Below, piece by piece: positions 22,139-32,636 of a stretch of 64,000 nucleotides of DNA. The stretch spans positions 1-64,000 of the forward strand of contig JABCPU010000120.1 in NCBI GenBank assembly GCA_016800925.1. The letters are read 5' to 3'. The notes under the pieces were generated by a model, which made no database searches, was not told where the DNA came from, and saw only the letters and a list, made by a program, of their open reading frames with translations. Source of the stretch: Suillus spraguei (Eukaryota; Basidiomycota; Agaricomycetes; Boletales; Suillaceae). Position 1 is the stretch's first letter, and each line of letters begins with the position of its first letter. A program made the position numbers and the translations under genes.

Positions 22139-23651
22139 TGTTACGACCATGCAAAACCGGAGATTAGCAAGAAGTCCTGGTCTTACATGGGGTTGTACCG
22201 AAGGGTTGTAAGTCAAAGGGGCTTGGCCTCAGCTCGTACGCTGTGCCCCTTACCCGAGTATGTGCCCTTAATTTCGGATGAAGTCCAAGGGAGAGTTCTG
22301 GTGGAGTCCGGATGGAGGGTCCGGATGAACTCTAAGGCAGGATAGCTCGACAGAGCTCCGATGGACTTCCGGATGAGCGCGGGAATGCGCCGGAACTATT
22401 TCCGGAAGGTAGGGAGTAATGGTAACACTACTGGAACAAGTTCCAAGTAGAACGGATGAAGGATGGACCGCTGGACAAAGTCCAGGGCAGGATAGGAGCA
22501 GAGCTCCGGAGGGAAAGATGATCCATGGATGTCAGAGGATAGGATAGGATGGATCCGAAGGACTAGGGGTCCGAAGGTCCGGAGCTCGGAGGAGCGGAGG
22601 AGCGGAGGAGCGGATGATCGGAGGAGCGGAGGAGCGGATGATCGGAGGAGCGGAGGAGCGGATGATCGGAGGGAGCGGAGGAGCGGATGATCGGAGGAGC
22701 GGAGGAGCGGATGATCGGAGGAGCGGAGGAGTGGAGGAGCGGAGGAGCGGAGGAGCGGAGGAGCGGAGGAGCGGAGGAGCGGAGGAGCGGAGGAGCGGAT
22801 GATCGGACGATCGGATGAGCGTAGCTCTGTGGATCTTAGAGGAAGTGTTGGCTACTAGAGAGGAGTAGGTCCGGATATGGTGTAGAGATAGTATAGACTA
22901 CTCCGGACAAGGTCCAGAATAGAAACAGACAGTATAAGACTACCAAAGGTAGAGTCGGAGGTGAAACAGATGATAGACAGAGATGGACGAAGTCCGAACA
23001 GATTATAGAACATAGGATCAAAGCTCCGGCCTAGGGAGTAATCCCATAGGCCTGAGTTGGAAGCTTACAAGGGCCGGAGCCCAAGTGCAAGAACGGAGAC
23101 GGAGTTATATAGACATGATAACAGGATACAGAGTAATCAAAGGAATATACAGAAGTAGGAACAATGAATCAGACTAAGGTCTGCAGGAGTTGTACTACAA
23201 GTTTATATACTGTAGGTAGCATGCCGGAAGGCAAGCAAGGATAGTCCGAGGCTATGTTTGAGGCATTGCGGAACACAAGGCTATGAACTCGGAAATAAGA
23301 CTTGTACGAAATATCTTATCAAGACGGAAGTCAAGATAACCGAAAGCCAGAGGTGCAGAGATAACCGAAAGCCGGACACAGGTATTAACCTAAAAGGAGT
23401 AACGCGCAGGCGCGCGGGAATAGTTTCGGATATGAGCATGGATCGGATATGGACACGGATCGGATATGGACATGGATCGGATATGAACACGGATCGGATA
23501 TGGACACGGATCGGATATGGACATGGATCGGATGAGTGGATCAGATCGGATGGATGGACTGAGTCGGATATGGATATGGATTAGATATGGATGGATGTTG
23601 ATTGGGTGTCCAGATGTCCATGGATCAGACCTGAATGTACGGTATATGACA
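22139..23651 (-). repeat. 3' LTR of the non-autonomous element (left copy)
   Basis: The 1513-bp LTR contains an 8-bp minisatellite (22588-22818) and a 17-bp tandem repeat of the CGGATATGGACACGGAT type (about 23440-23535, roughly five units; the solo LTR at 3507 has about two). Confidence 0.93.
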
Positions 23652-26600
23652 GTATCCCCCCCTTAGGGCCGAGCCCTCGAGGCTGCAGGTTACGGAGTTG
23701 AGGCTGATGGTTATTGGCACCGGAAATAGGGAGATGATGATGTCCGAAGGTCACAGGATTAGTGCTCACGAGATATGGGGTTCCAAAGGCTCCCTAGCTG
23801 AAATGTACACTCTTGCAAGGTAAAGCAAAATTGCTCCGGATGAGAAAAATGCGGATTATGGTACCAAAGATGTGGCCGTGCAAGCGGAGGCGGAAGTACA
23901 CAAGTGCTGGAGGAGCGCAAGAGGTGGAGATGGAAAGATTCAGCAGGAGGTGGAATGGATGGACATGGAACACGAGACTTCATTCTGTAGGTGACATAGG
24001 GAATTCCCGGTGAGACTTGGATCTCAAAATATGTGGAGTCCGGAAGTGATGCAGAAGTCTCGTGATAGGGGTATCTCGGAGGAGCAACATTCCACTTAGG
24101 AAGATGACGGAGTGGGTAGTACATCGCACTGATGATTTTCATGGTTCGGATAGGATCTACTGATGTCTCGGAGTGAGTTGTGAGCTAGGACACTCAACAC
24201 TGGCTAAAGATAAGTGCAACAGTGGAGATCCGGAATTTAGCCCCTGAGCCCGGAGGTGGTTCGGATGAGACTCGGATACTGCAGGAATAGGTCCGGAGAT
24301 ACTAAGTACACTGATGGTTATAGTGCAAATAGTGGAAAATGTCGTCTGGAAGGCAGATTTATGATAGACGGATGATGGAAATCCAGAGCGAAGCAAAGGA
24401 GTTTGCAGGTGATCCGGAGTTGGAGAATGTGCGTGCATGAGGGGTCATGGCGTGGGAAAGCACCGGACATCGGATTTGTGGAGGGCATGGGATGGCGGAA
24501 TGTCCATCGGACAGGATTCGGATGGGTTATGATGGAGTATGGAATGTATCGGACAGCAAGGATGTGTTTCGGATGGGTGATGACAGAGTGTGGAGTGCAT
24601 TGGATCAGGTTGGAGATGGTCGGAGGGCTCATAGTTGCTTCGGAGATCAATGGCTGGATATGCCAAGGGTCTGTAAGAAGTGTCGGAGCAAAGGGTTTCA
24701 GATGGGATATGATGGAGTGTATCGGATCAGGATCAAATCAGTCAGAGTAACTCATAGTGAGTTCGGATATTGATAATGGACCATGCCAGGGTCTATGACA
24801 AGTGTTCCATAGGCGCCAGATTGGAGGAGATTGGTGCAAGACTATATGGCGAGAGTTGACTTCGGAAAGGCACAGAATAGTGACTCGGATGGACGGAGTG
24901 AGCTGTGATGAGTGGGAAATACAGGCCGGAAATTGTTTTGAATGACTCGAGCGGAGTCCTTATCCCCCTTTTTAGGGAGACATCCCAATGGCGACTAAGG
25001 GAGTCTGGATATAGGTCCGAGGGATTTCAGAGAGAACTGACTGATGACCAATGATACTTATAGGAGTACTGGGACGGATATAAGGAGAAGTGGAAACGGA
25101 TATCGGAGGAGCTGAGTGGAACAGAGGTTGGGACAAATGGATTGTGGATTGGAGATTGCGGATTTTGCGGAAATGAGTTTGCGTCGCTCTATGGAAAAGT
25201 ATTGACAACTCGAGTGTTCCAGTGAAACTTCCGAAGGTACTTGGAGGTTCCGATGATCACAGTGGGTCCGGAGATTCGGAGGGTGGAGCGGAAGGCAACA
25301 CAGAATTGACATGGGGATCAGAAATGGGTGGAAACGCGATTGCGTTGCATCTTCATCAAAAATGCTGATAGATCTGAAGATTTTCTCGTAGTAACTCCGG
25401 AAGTGCTATTGGATTTCCGGATAGGATATGGTGGGCCAGATGTCAGCATATGAGGTCCGGAATATTTCGGATTTTCTAAGAGGAGCATCAGATTTTGGAT
25501 TTCCGAAAGACAGGGAATTGGAAGAGTCAGATTGGTGGTGCAGATGAGGAGAATGGTAGATGTCGGAGGTGGAGTGGATTAGGGATGGATATGCTAGCCT
25601 TCATGAACCGAGGCTGCCAGAGGGAACGGAAATCCGAGATCCGGAGGTACACGGACAGAGTGGAATGAATACGGAAGTCATGGATGTCAAACGGATGGAT
25701 CGGAAAGCGGATGATGGCGTGGATCTAAGTCATGGACATCAACAAAGTGGATTGGACAGCTGATACTAAAAACTCCGGAGGTACACCAGTGAGTCCTCGG
25801 ATCCGGAGGGGATGCTAGAGAAGGCACTTCGATAGAGGGTGAGTGAGTCCAGAAATCACGATGGAGCAGATGTGGTAGCAGCAGTGGAAGTGAAAACAGA
25901 TCCATTCTGAAATGAAGACGTCCGAGGATAACTAGGGGCGAGTTGGATGTATGGGTGGGAGCCTCTTGTGAAGGAAGCTGCTGGAGGTCCGAAGCTACAA
26001 AAACTCCGGAGGTGTATAGGTGAGGAAGATTCAGAGGATGGCAGAAGATAGGGTTGTGCTGATTCAGACAGAGGGATGAAGGGATTGTCAAGGGCTGATG
26101 GAGGAACGGAGTGGTGCTCTTTCTAGATACTACTGTCAGAGAGCATGAGAGAACTGCTCCGAAGTTTCGGATGACAGGAGAATATCCTTGCTACAATAAT
26201 TCCCAAGCGAATCCAAAGGTTTCCATAACACAGTAAGGTGCATCCGGACATGGAAGAGTGCACCAATGGGTTCGGATGTGACCGGACATGGCGCGGGAAA
26301 GTTACGGATGAGGCTTCGGATAAAGGTACAACAAAGGTTGGAGAAGCTGAGAGGTACGGAGGATGATATGGAGTACTTCACTAGACCAATAATTGATACC
26401 AGAGGTTGTCCGAGCTTTAGCATATGTCCGAAGTGCAGTTGGTGTATGAAGTGTTGGAAACATGGAGGTGGATGACAGAGCCAGAAGATGGTCATGGAGT
26501 TGCCTGGTACGGAGCGGAAGGTGGAGTACCTATCCCCCCTTTAGGGAGACATTCCCAATGTCGAGAGAGAATCAGCGGAGAGTATCCAGTTAGTGGTAAA

Positions 26601-28148
26601 ATGTTAGGCGATGATGGAAGGGCAACAATTGGCTTCGGACTGGTGAAACCAAAGGTGGAACTAACATCTCGGACATGGACGGAGGATGTCAGAAGTGCTG
26701 GAAGGACGGATGACAGGGGTTTGGATTTTTGAATTCGGAGGGAGGTACTACCATCTAGGCAGGACAGAAGAGGGTCGAGAGATGCCGGAAACCAAAACAT
26801 AAGGTCCGGACATTTGAGGGCAGAGGACGGAATACCATCTAGGTACGAAGGATGGAGAGTGGAAGATGCCAGAGCAATGATAAGACCGGACTTTTCGGAT
26901 CCGGAGGTGGGATATCGTGCAGGCATTACGGATGGGGACCCAAGCGGGGCCATTGTCAGAGGAAATACAAAACCCGAACACCTGCAGAAAACCATCACGA
27001 AGGACGGAGTTCTTTATCAGGGAGAGTAGTGCAAACCAATACAAGGTGAATGCTGGGTAACAGAGTTCCGGAAAGAAAACCGGATCGGAAACAGGGGACA
27101 GAGGGTCGGAGATGAAACTCCGGAAATGAAAACGGATCGGAGGACCGGAAATGAACCGGATGTGGAAACGTCGGAGGTCTAAGGCATTTCCGATAGTAGC
27201 ACTTGAAGAAGATGTCTGCATAAAACCCGGTTGATCAACGGATCATAAGTGGGTATGCAAGTAGTATTCGGAGTGGCACATGGAGAATCCAAAGGGAGGT
27301 GAATGATAAACATTCCGGATGACCAGATGGTCGGATGGTCAGACATGAAACTGGATTGGAGGACTGAGGATGGCAGATCGGAAATGAACACTGGAAATGA
27401 AACCAGATAGGAGGATCGGAAATGAACCGGATGTGGGCTGGGCATCATCCAGCTGGAAAACATGGCTAGTTAGGAGATAGGGGTACCGCAAAAATGCGGA
27501 CGTTAGGGATCTAAGGTATTTCCGATAGTAGCACTTGAAAAGGATGTCTGTATGAACCCAACTGATCAACGGATCATAAGCGGGCATGCAAGTAGTATTT
27601 CTGAGTGGCACGAGGAGAATCCGAAGGAGGTGAATGATGAAACATTCCGGAGGTGACTTTGCCAGTTCCAAGGCAACACATAGGCGGAGGATCAAGCCAT
27701 AGTGAGCCAGAAGGATGAGATTTCGGATTTTAAGAGTATGGGATGTCGTATTCGATGGAAAGGGTGACAGAGTTTGCCTCGCACTGAAGTGGAAACAACA
27801 GCGGAGCATCTGGGATGGAAATGGTGGGTCGGAGGATGGAAAATAAGTCCGGATGGATCCGGAGTTTTCGGTGGCTAACCAGAGCCGGAAAACGGAGGAG
27901 TATGCGTCCAAACAAATCCGGAAATCTGAGGACAAGACTGGAGCCAGAAGTATGAGTGAGTGGCAACCAGATAAGACCGGAAATGTAAGCGGACAACCGA
28001 AGTTGGGAAAACGGAGGAGTTGAGAGTGGTGGTTATAGTTCCGAGAGATAGGGGTCGGATCCGGACGATGGAAAGTCTCGGGTCTCAAGGGTCAGGATAG
28101 GAAATAGTACGGAACAGTATACTCGGTAAGGTGTGAGTCTGATTCAAC
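23652..28148 (-). other. Non-coding internal domain of the non-autonomous element
   Basis: No motif of any retrotransposon protein is visible. A TATCCCCC-(C)-TTTAGGG-like word occurs at the left edge (23653) and again near 24960 and 26530. A block of about 138 bp is directly repeated (27180-27318 and 27511-27648). Minus-strand ORFs of up to 249 codons exist but lack homology, and one spans the repeat, so I read the domain as a structural RNA carrier. The word CTCCGGAGGT also recurs. Confidence 0.75.
28136..28146 (-). promoter_or_regulatory. Primer-binding site of the non-autonomous element, self-complementary
   Basis: On the minus strand TGAATCAGACT starts two bases inside the 5' LTR. It is the exact reverse complement of AGTCTGATTCA on the same strand in that LTR (plus 29158-29168). 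The design equals that of the chromovirus although the 11-mer itself is different. Confidence 0.65.
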
Positions 28149-29644
28149 TGTTACGACCATGCAAAACCGGAGATTAGCAAGAAGTCCTGGTCTTACATGG
28201 GGTTGTACCGAAGGGTTGTAAGTCAAAGGGGCTTGGCCTCAGCTCGTACGCTGTGCCCCTTACCCGAGTATGTGCCCTTAATTTCGGATGAAGTCCAAGG
28301 GAGAGTTCTGGTGGAGTCCGGATGGAGGGTCCGGATGAACTCTAAGGCAGGATAGCTCGACAGAGCTCCGATGGACTTCCGGATGAGCGCGGGAATGCGC
28401 CGGAACTATTTCCGGAAGGTAGGGAGTAATGGTAACACTACTGGAACAAGTTCCAAGTAGAACGGATGAAGGATGGACCGCTGGACAAAGTCCAGGGCAG
28501 GATAGGAGCAGAGCTCCGGAGGGAAAGATGATCCATGGATGTCAGAGGATAGGATAGGATGGATCCGAAGGACTAGGGGTCCGAAGGTCCGGAGCTCGGA
28601 GGAGCGGAGGAGCGGAGGAGCGGATGATCGGAGGAGCGGAGGAGCGGATGATCGGAGGAGCGGAGGAGCGGATGATCGGAGGAGCGGAGGAGTGGAGGAG
28701 CGGAGGAGCGGAGGAGCGGAGGAGCGGAGGAGCGGAGGAGCGGAGGAGCGGAGGAGCGGAGGAGCGGAGGAGCGGAGGAGCGGAGGAGCGGATGATCGGA
28801 CGATCGGATGAGCGTAGCTCTGTGGATCTTAGAGGAAGTGTTGGCTACTAGAGAGGAGTAGGTCCGGATATGGTGTAGAGATAGTATAGACTACTCCGGA
28901 CAAGGTCCAGAATAGAAACAGACAGTATAAGACTACCAAAGGTAGAGTCGGAGGTGAAACAGATGATAGACAGAGATGGACGAAGTCCGAACAGATTATA
29001 GAACATAGGATCAAAGCTCCAGCCTAGGGAGTAATCCCATAGGCCTGAGTTGGAAGCTTACAAGGGCCGGAGCCCAAGTGCAAGAACGGAGACGGAGTTA
29101 TATAGACATGATAACAGGATACAGAGTAATCAAAGGAATATACAGAAGTAGGAACAATGAATCAGACTAAGGTCTGCAGGAGTTGTACTACAAGTTTATA
29201 TACTGTAGGTAGCATGCCGGAAGGCAAGCAAGGATAGTCCGAGGCTATGTTTGAGGCATTGCGGAACACAAGGCTATGAACTCGGAAATAAGACTTGTAC
29301 GAAATATCTTATCAAGACGGAAGTCAAGATAACCGAAAGCCAGAGGTGCAGAGATAACCGAAAGCCGGACACAGGTATTAACCTAAAAGGAGTAACGCGC
29401 AGGCGCGCGGGAATAGTTTCGGATATGAGCATGGATCGGATATGGACACGGATCGGATATGGACATGGATCGGATATGAACACGGATCGGATATGGACAC
29501 GGATCGGATATGGACATGGATCGGATGAGTGGATCAGATCGGATGGATGGACTGAGTCGGATATGGATATGGATTAGATATGGATGGATGTTGATTGGGT
29601 GTCCAGATGTCCATGGATCAGACCTGAATGTACGGTATATGACA
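28149..29644 (-). repeat. 5' LTR of the non-autonomous element (right copy)
   Basis: The 1496-bp LTR contains the minisatellite at 28588-28811 and the 17-bp repeats near 29435-29525. On the minus strand a TATATAAA box (29202-29195) lies 27 nt above AGTCTGATTCA, the presumed transcript start and self-primer. Confidence 0.93.
29195..29202 (-). promoter_or_regulatory. TATA box of the non-autonomous element
   Basis: TATATAAA on the minus strand, with the 11-nt primer sequence starting 27 nt downstream at 29168. The same box occurs in the solo LTR near 4730. Confidence 0.55.
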
Positions 29645-29649
29645 AGTAC

Positions 29650-30217
29650 ATAAGCCAGCAAGGGCGTCAAGACTAGAATACATGCGCGAAGAAGAGGGTG
29701 CTGGAATAGGAAGTGGCGTATCTTCCTGTGGAGAGGGAGGTCAAGCAACACCTGCCCGACGTTCGGCCACGATGTGAATAGCTTCTTCAACATCGCTTTT
29801 AAAAGAATTGGGAAGCAACAACATAGCATAAGAACGAATGCGTTTTTGAAGATGAAGGAGACGATGGCGGTACGTGATTTCTGTGGTTTCATTGGCAGTG
29901 GTTTCGATGAGGGCTGCGGTGCGAATAATGTTGACAAGGAGTAAGGTGGGGAAGGCGCCTCTTTCAGTGAGAATTCTTTCGATTTCGAGGACGTGTCCTT
30001 CACATAGAAGGGCGGCTTCAATGTAGGAAGTGTTGTCAATTTCAGTGGTAAGGGTTCCATAGTTTTCTGCGTCGGAGTCAGAGTCATTGTTGGCAACAGT
30101 GACGGGGGTGATGTATGCAGTGGGGAAAGACATTTGGGGCAGTGTTAGTTGATCAAGTGCTGGTGCGATTTGATTGACTGAAGAATAATCAAAGGGAGTG
30201 TTGCTTCTTATAAGCAT
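29650..30217 (-). pseudogene. N-terminal half of ORF3 in chromovirus copy 2
   Basis: The frame starts with MSFPTAYITPVTVANNDSDS near 30133 and matches copy 1 including FKSDVEEAIHIVAERRAGVA. It stays in one frame where copy 1 shifts. It also has an insertion of about 15 residues relative to copy 1 near 29930. It ends at the AGTAC target duplication of the inserted element. Confidence 0.82.
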
Positions 30218-30229
30218 TCAGGATTCGAG

Positions 30230-30953
30230 CGGAGTTCTTCAAGTTCTTTTCTGGGAGCCATTCGTTATCTCCCGATGAGTATCCTTTCCATGAAATGAGA
30301 TAGCGTCAGCGGATGCCGGTTCTTTTGTGAGAAAGAATTGCTTCTATTTCATATTCTTCTTCTTCTTTGATGATGTCAGGTGGTGGTTCGGGAAAGTTCG
30401 GGCCATGTACGTCCGTTTTGCTATAGGACGATAAGACGGAAGCATGGAACGTAGGATGAATTTTCCACTGTGGAGGGAGTTTGAGTGTGAACGTGATGGG
30501 CAATAAGACATCGATGATCAGGAAAGGTCCGTATCGCTTTGGCGCAAGTTTCCTTGATGGGAGTTTGAGTCTAAGATTAGCGGCAGATAGCCAAACCTTA
30601 TCTCCGATCTTCCATGGAATGTACTTATCTCCTCGGGATCATTTGGCCATTGTTTGCATTGCAATGTTATGGCAGGCGATTGCCTCTTCTCTTATCTTCT
30701 GCAGGGATTGTACTCGATCTTCTGCTGCAGGGACGGATGAATCAGGGATAAGGTGAGGGATAGCGCATGGTTCGTATCCCATCATCAAATAGAAGGGTGA
30801 TGCATTCCTTGCATCATGTTTTCGATGGTTGTGGACAAATTCAGCAATTGGTAGATGTTCTATCCAATCTTCAGGATTGTTACGGCAATAGATGCGTAGA
30901 TATGTTTCAAGTTCTTGATTAAGCCTTTCAGTTTGACCATCAGTCTGTGTCCT
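30230..30953 (-). pseudogene. pol: Integrase C-terminus and chromodomain of chromovirus copy 2
   Basis: It reads DGQTERLNQELETYLRIYC (30950 leftwards), then MGYEPCAIPHLIPDSSVPAA, the GPY/F-like segment and the chromodomain near 30240-30380, with scattered stops and frameshifts. At the codon that is TGA in copy 1 the sequence is CGA. The 5' end is an abrupt junction at about 30953 with unrelated sequence. Confidence 0.85.
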
Positions 30954-32249
30954 CATCAAGGTGAGTGCATTTGGAAAGGTGTGCAGTAATCCAGTCATGA
31001 GCACAAGGCATCTTCCAGGTTGTTCCACAATATTTGCTTCCAATGCACCGGACTCAAATTTCAGCATCATGGGGTGCCTTTGTTACACCAGCCCTCTACA
31101 TCTTGCCCTCTGGGACCTTATAGCAATGTCTCATTCCCTCCAGAAGTAGTGGGTGTGTCTTTGCGCCACTTGCACGGAGGTGGTCAGTCTCAGATAAGTC
31201 AATGTATGTACCTTGTATCAATGGAGTTTGAGAGTGGCTTGTCTACTGACCCTTGAGTGTCTTCTTTATTGTCTGCAGTGACTTTTGCTGTAGGTTTTGC
31301 AGCTGTTGCATGAGTTGGCAACTGCATGGTGGTGAGTCTTCATTCATAAATATAGTATACTGTAAAAATGAGCTCACCACGATGCCAGCAGATGTGAATG
31401 TGGCTTTTGCCACTGTTGTGAGATTGTCAACCCACTTGATGAGGAGGGTGGTCTCCAGGGAGTTGTGGTGTTCAATCAGGTGAGATTTGAGTACATCGAC
31501 TACAACCTTGAGGCCAGGCCCACTGTTACAAACTGGGGTGGCATCACCAGCGACAGTGAGAAGACACAGATGGTCTGCTGGGAAGTTCTACAATGCCCAA
31601 AGGAGAGCAAGGTCTGAGAGTACAAGGGAAAGTTCCAAGTATAGAGATTTGGTCTATGATTCGCAACTCTAAGACAAGGTAGAATAGAGACTAAGACTAA
31701 GGAGTGCTTAGGCTTGATGATTCAGACGACTAAAAATTGGAGATCTTTAGCGAAGAAGATTCCAGGTAAAACCCAGTAAGATTAAAGTAAGGAATCTACT
31801 ACAAGTACACTGTGCTTATATAGGTAGATATGTGTGCACAGACCAAGCAACCATGGGAAAGGAAAGTAATCGTATATCCTAATAAGGAAGGCATGTGTAG
31901 TACGAGCATGTTGGGACGCATGAGTCATAGGTCTAGCACATGTGAATGCTAGACCGGTTACAAGACAAGTAGACGAGTCATGGTGTACAAATGAATAGGA
32001 AAATGAATAGGGGCACATGTGATTGTAACACCCACACTCCTTGAATGAAATAGGACCATTGTGATGTTGACCCATGACACATTCAAGTGCATGATTTAAT
32101 GCTCCAATTGGTCCTATGTCTTCAATTTTTTCTTCATCCAAGGTGAAGCAATACTGCGTATGTGCAGCATCTACATAGGGGATGGTTTTGGAGAGGTTCG
32201 AAAGGAAAAGAGACAGCTGCTGTAGTTTGTCATGTGTTTCGTAGTCCAT
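30954..32249 (-). pseudogene. Spliced coding fragment of unknown family, broken by a solo LTR
   Basis: On the minus strand an open frame starts at ATG 32249 (MDYETHDKLQQLSLFLSNLS) and reads FTLDEEKIEDIGPIGALNHA up to the LTR at 32030. On the far side of the LTR the frame resumes with GLKVVVDVLKSHLIEHHNS and LIKWVDNLTTVAKATFTSAG; removing the LTR and one TSD copy restores one frame. Further on, a likely exon near 30960-31060 has C-x4-C, W and a late H-x4-C (YCGTTWKMPCAHDW region), reminiscent of a BED-type finger. The family is uncertain: it could be a gag-like protein or the N-terminus of an hAT transposase. The fragment ends at the junction with chromovirus copy 2. Confidence 0.45.
31524..32030 (-). 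mobile_element. Solo LTR, diverged relative of the chromovirus LTR
   Basis: It runs TGTTACAAACTGGGG to GATTGTAACA and is flanked by CCCAC on both sides (31519-31523 and 32031-32035). It is alignable along its length with 20652-21126 but clearly diverged. It retains the 11-mer self-primer (31778-31788) and the TATA region. It interrupts a coding frame. Confidence 0.93.
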
Positions 32250-32636
32250 AGTAGTCTAGCAAATCATGATTAACTTTCTAAGGAGCTTTTTGTTTTGGAA
32301 TCTCTATGATATTTTCATAATCTCAATATGGAAATTACAATCACAGTGACACCTGCTGTATTCTAGTATGTCCCCAGATTCACCCAAATTCACACCCCAA
32401 AAATGTGCCTCCAACAATCACATGCTAATTCACCCAAATTCACCTGTGTGAATTAGCAAGGGTGAATTCACACCACCACTTTCGCAGTACACTAGTTAAC
32501 AGGCATTGTAAGGCTGATATCTGTTATCAATGGTCACACATGTCACACTGATCATGCCGATGACAAAGCAAAGAAATTTGAATTTAGTTGCGCTCAAATG
32601 GCGCTCAAATTTGGTGGCCGAACAGACCCTTTGAAA
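32250..32636. other. Non-coding stretch with repeated AATTCACCC words
   Basis: Between 32370 and 32470 the word AATTCACCC or its complement recurs several times (CCAAATTCACACCCC, AATTCACCCAAATTCACC, GTGAATTAGCAAGGGTGAATTCACACC). Dense short subterminal repeats of this kind are usual at hAT element ends. No gene is seen. Confidence 0.4.

Larger units (their letters stand above)
22139..29644 (-). mobile_element. Non-autonomous LTR retrotransposon (LARD-like), 7.5 kb, no gag-pol
   Basis: It is bounded by two long LTRs (22139-23651 and 28149-29644) and flanked by AGTAC on both sides (22134-22138 and 29645-29649). The 4.5 kb interior has no recognisable gag, protease, reverse transcriptase or integrase motif on either strand. 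Orientation is leftward: the complement of TATCCCCCCCTTA next to 23651 is a polypurine tract beside the 3' LTR, and an 11-nt primer site lies beside the other LTR. The two LTRs look nearly identical outside the minisatellite; I saw one clear difference (CCGG versus CCAG, at about 23025 and 29018). The insertion is therefore recent. It must borrow proteins from an autonomous relative. Confidence 0.92.
20652..30953 (-). mobile_element. Chromovirus copy 2, 5'-truncated and split by the non-autonomous element
   Basis: On the minus strand its 3' LTR occupies 20652-21126. Reading right to left, the integrase ends (30953 to about 30640), the chromodomain region (30760-30230) and ORF3 (30217-29650, then 22138-21173) precede the LTR, in the same order as copy 1. 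The 5' part is missing: similarity to copy 1 stops inside the integrase at the DGQTERLNQ motif near 30953. The ORF3 interior is cut by 22139-29644. Unlike copy 1 it keeps CGA at the codon that is TGA 7754-7756 there. Confidence 0.92.

Noticed and set aside
23652..23680. Plus-strand orientation of the non-autonomous element
   Set aside because: The C-rich edge at 23652 is the complement of a polypurine tract, and TATA, primer and primer site all agree with minus-strand transcription.
27339..28088. 249-codon minus-strand open frame in the non-autonomous element
   Set aside because: No family motif, biased low-complexity composition, and it spans the duplicated block; other family signals say the interior is non-coding.
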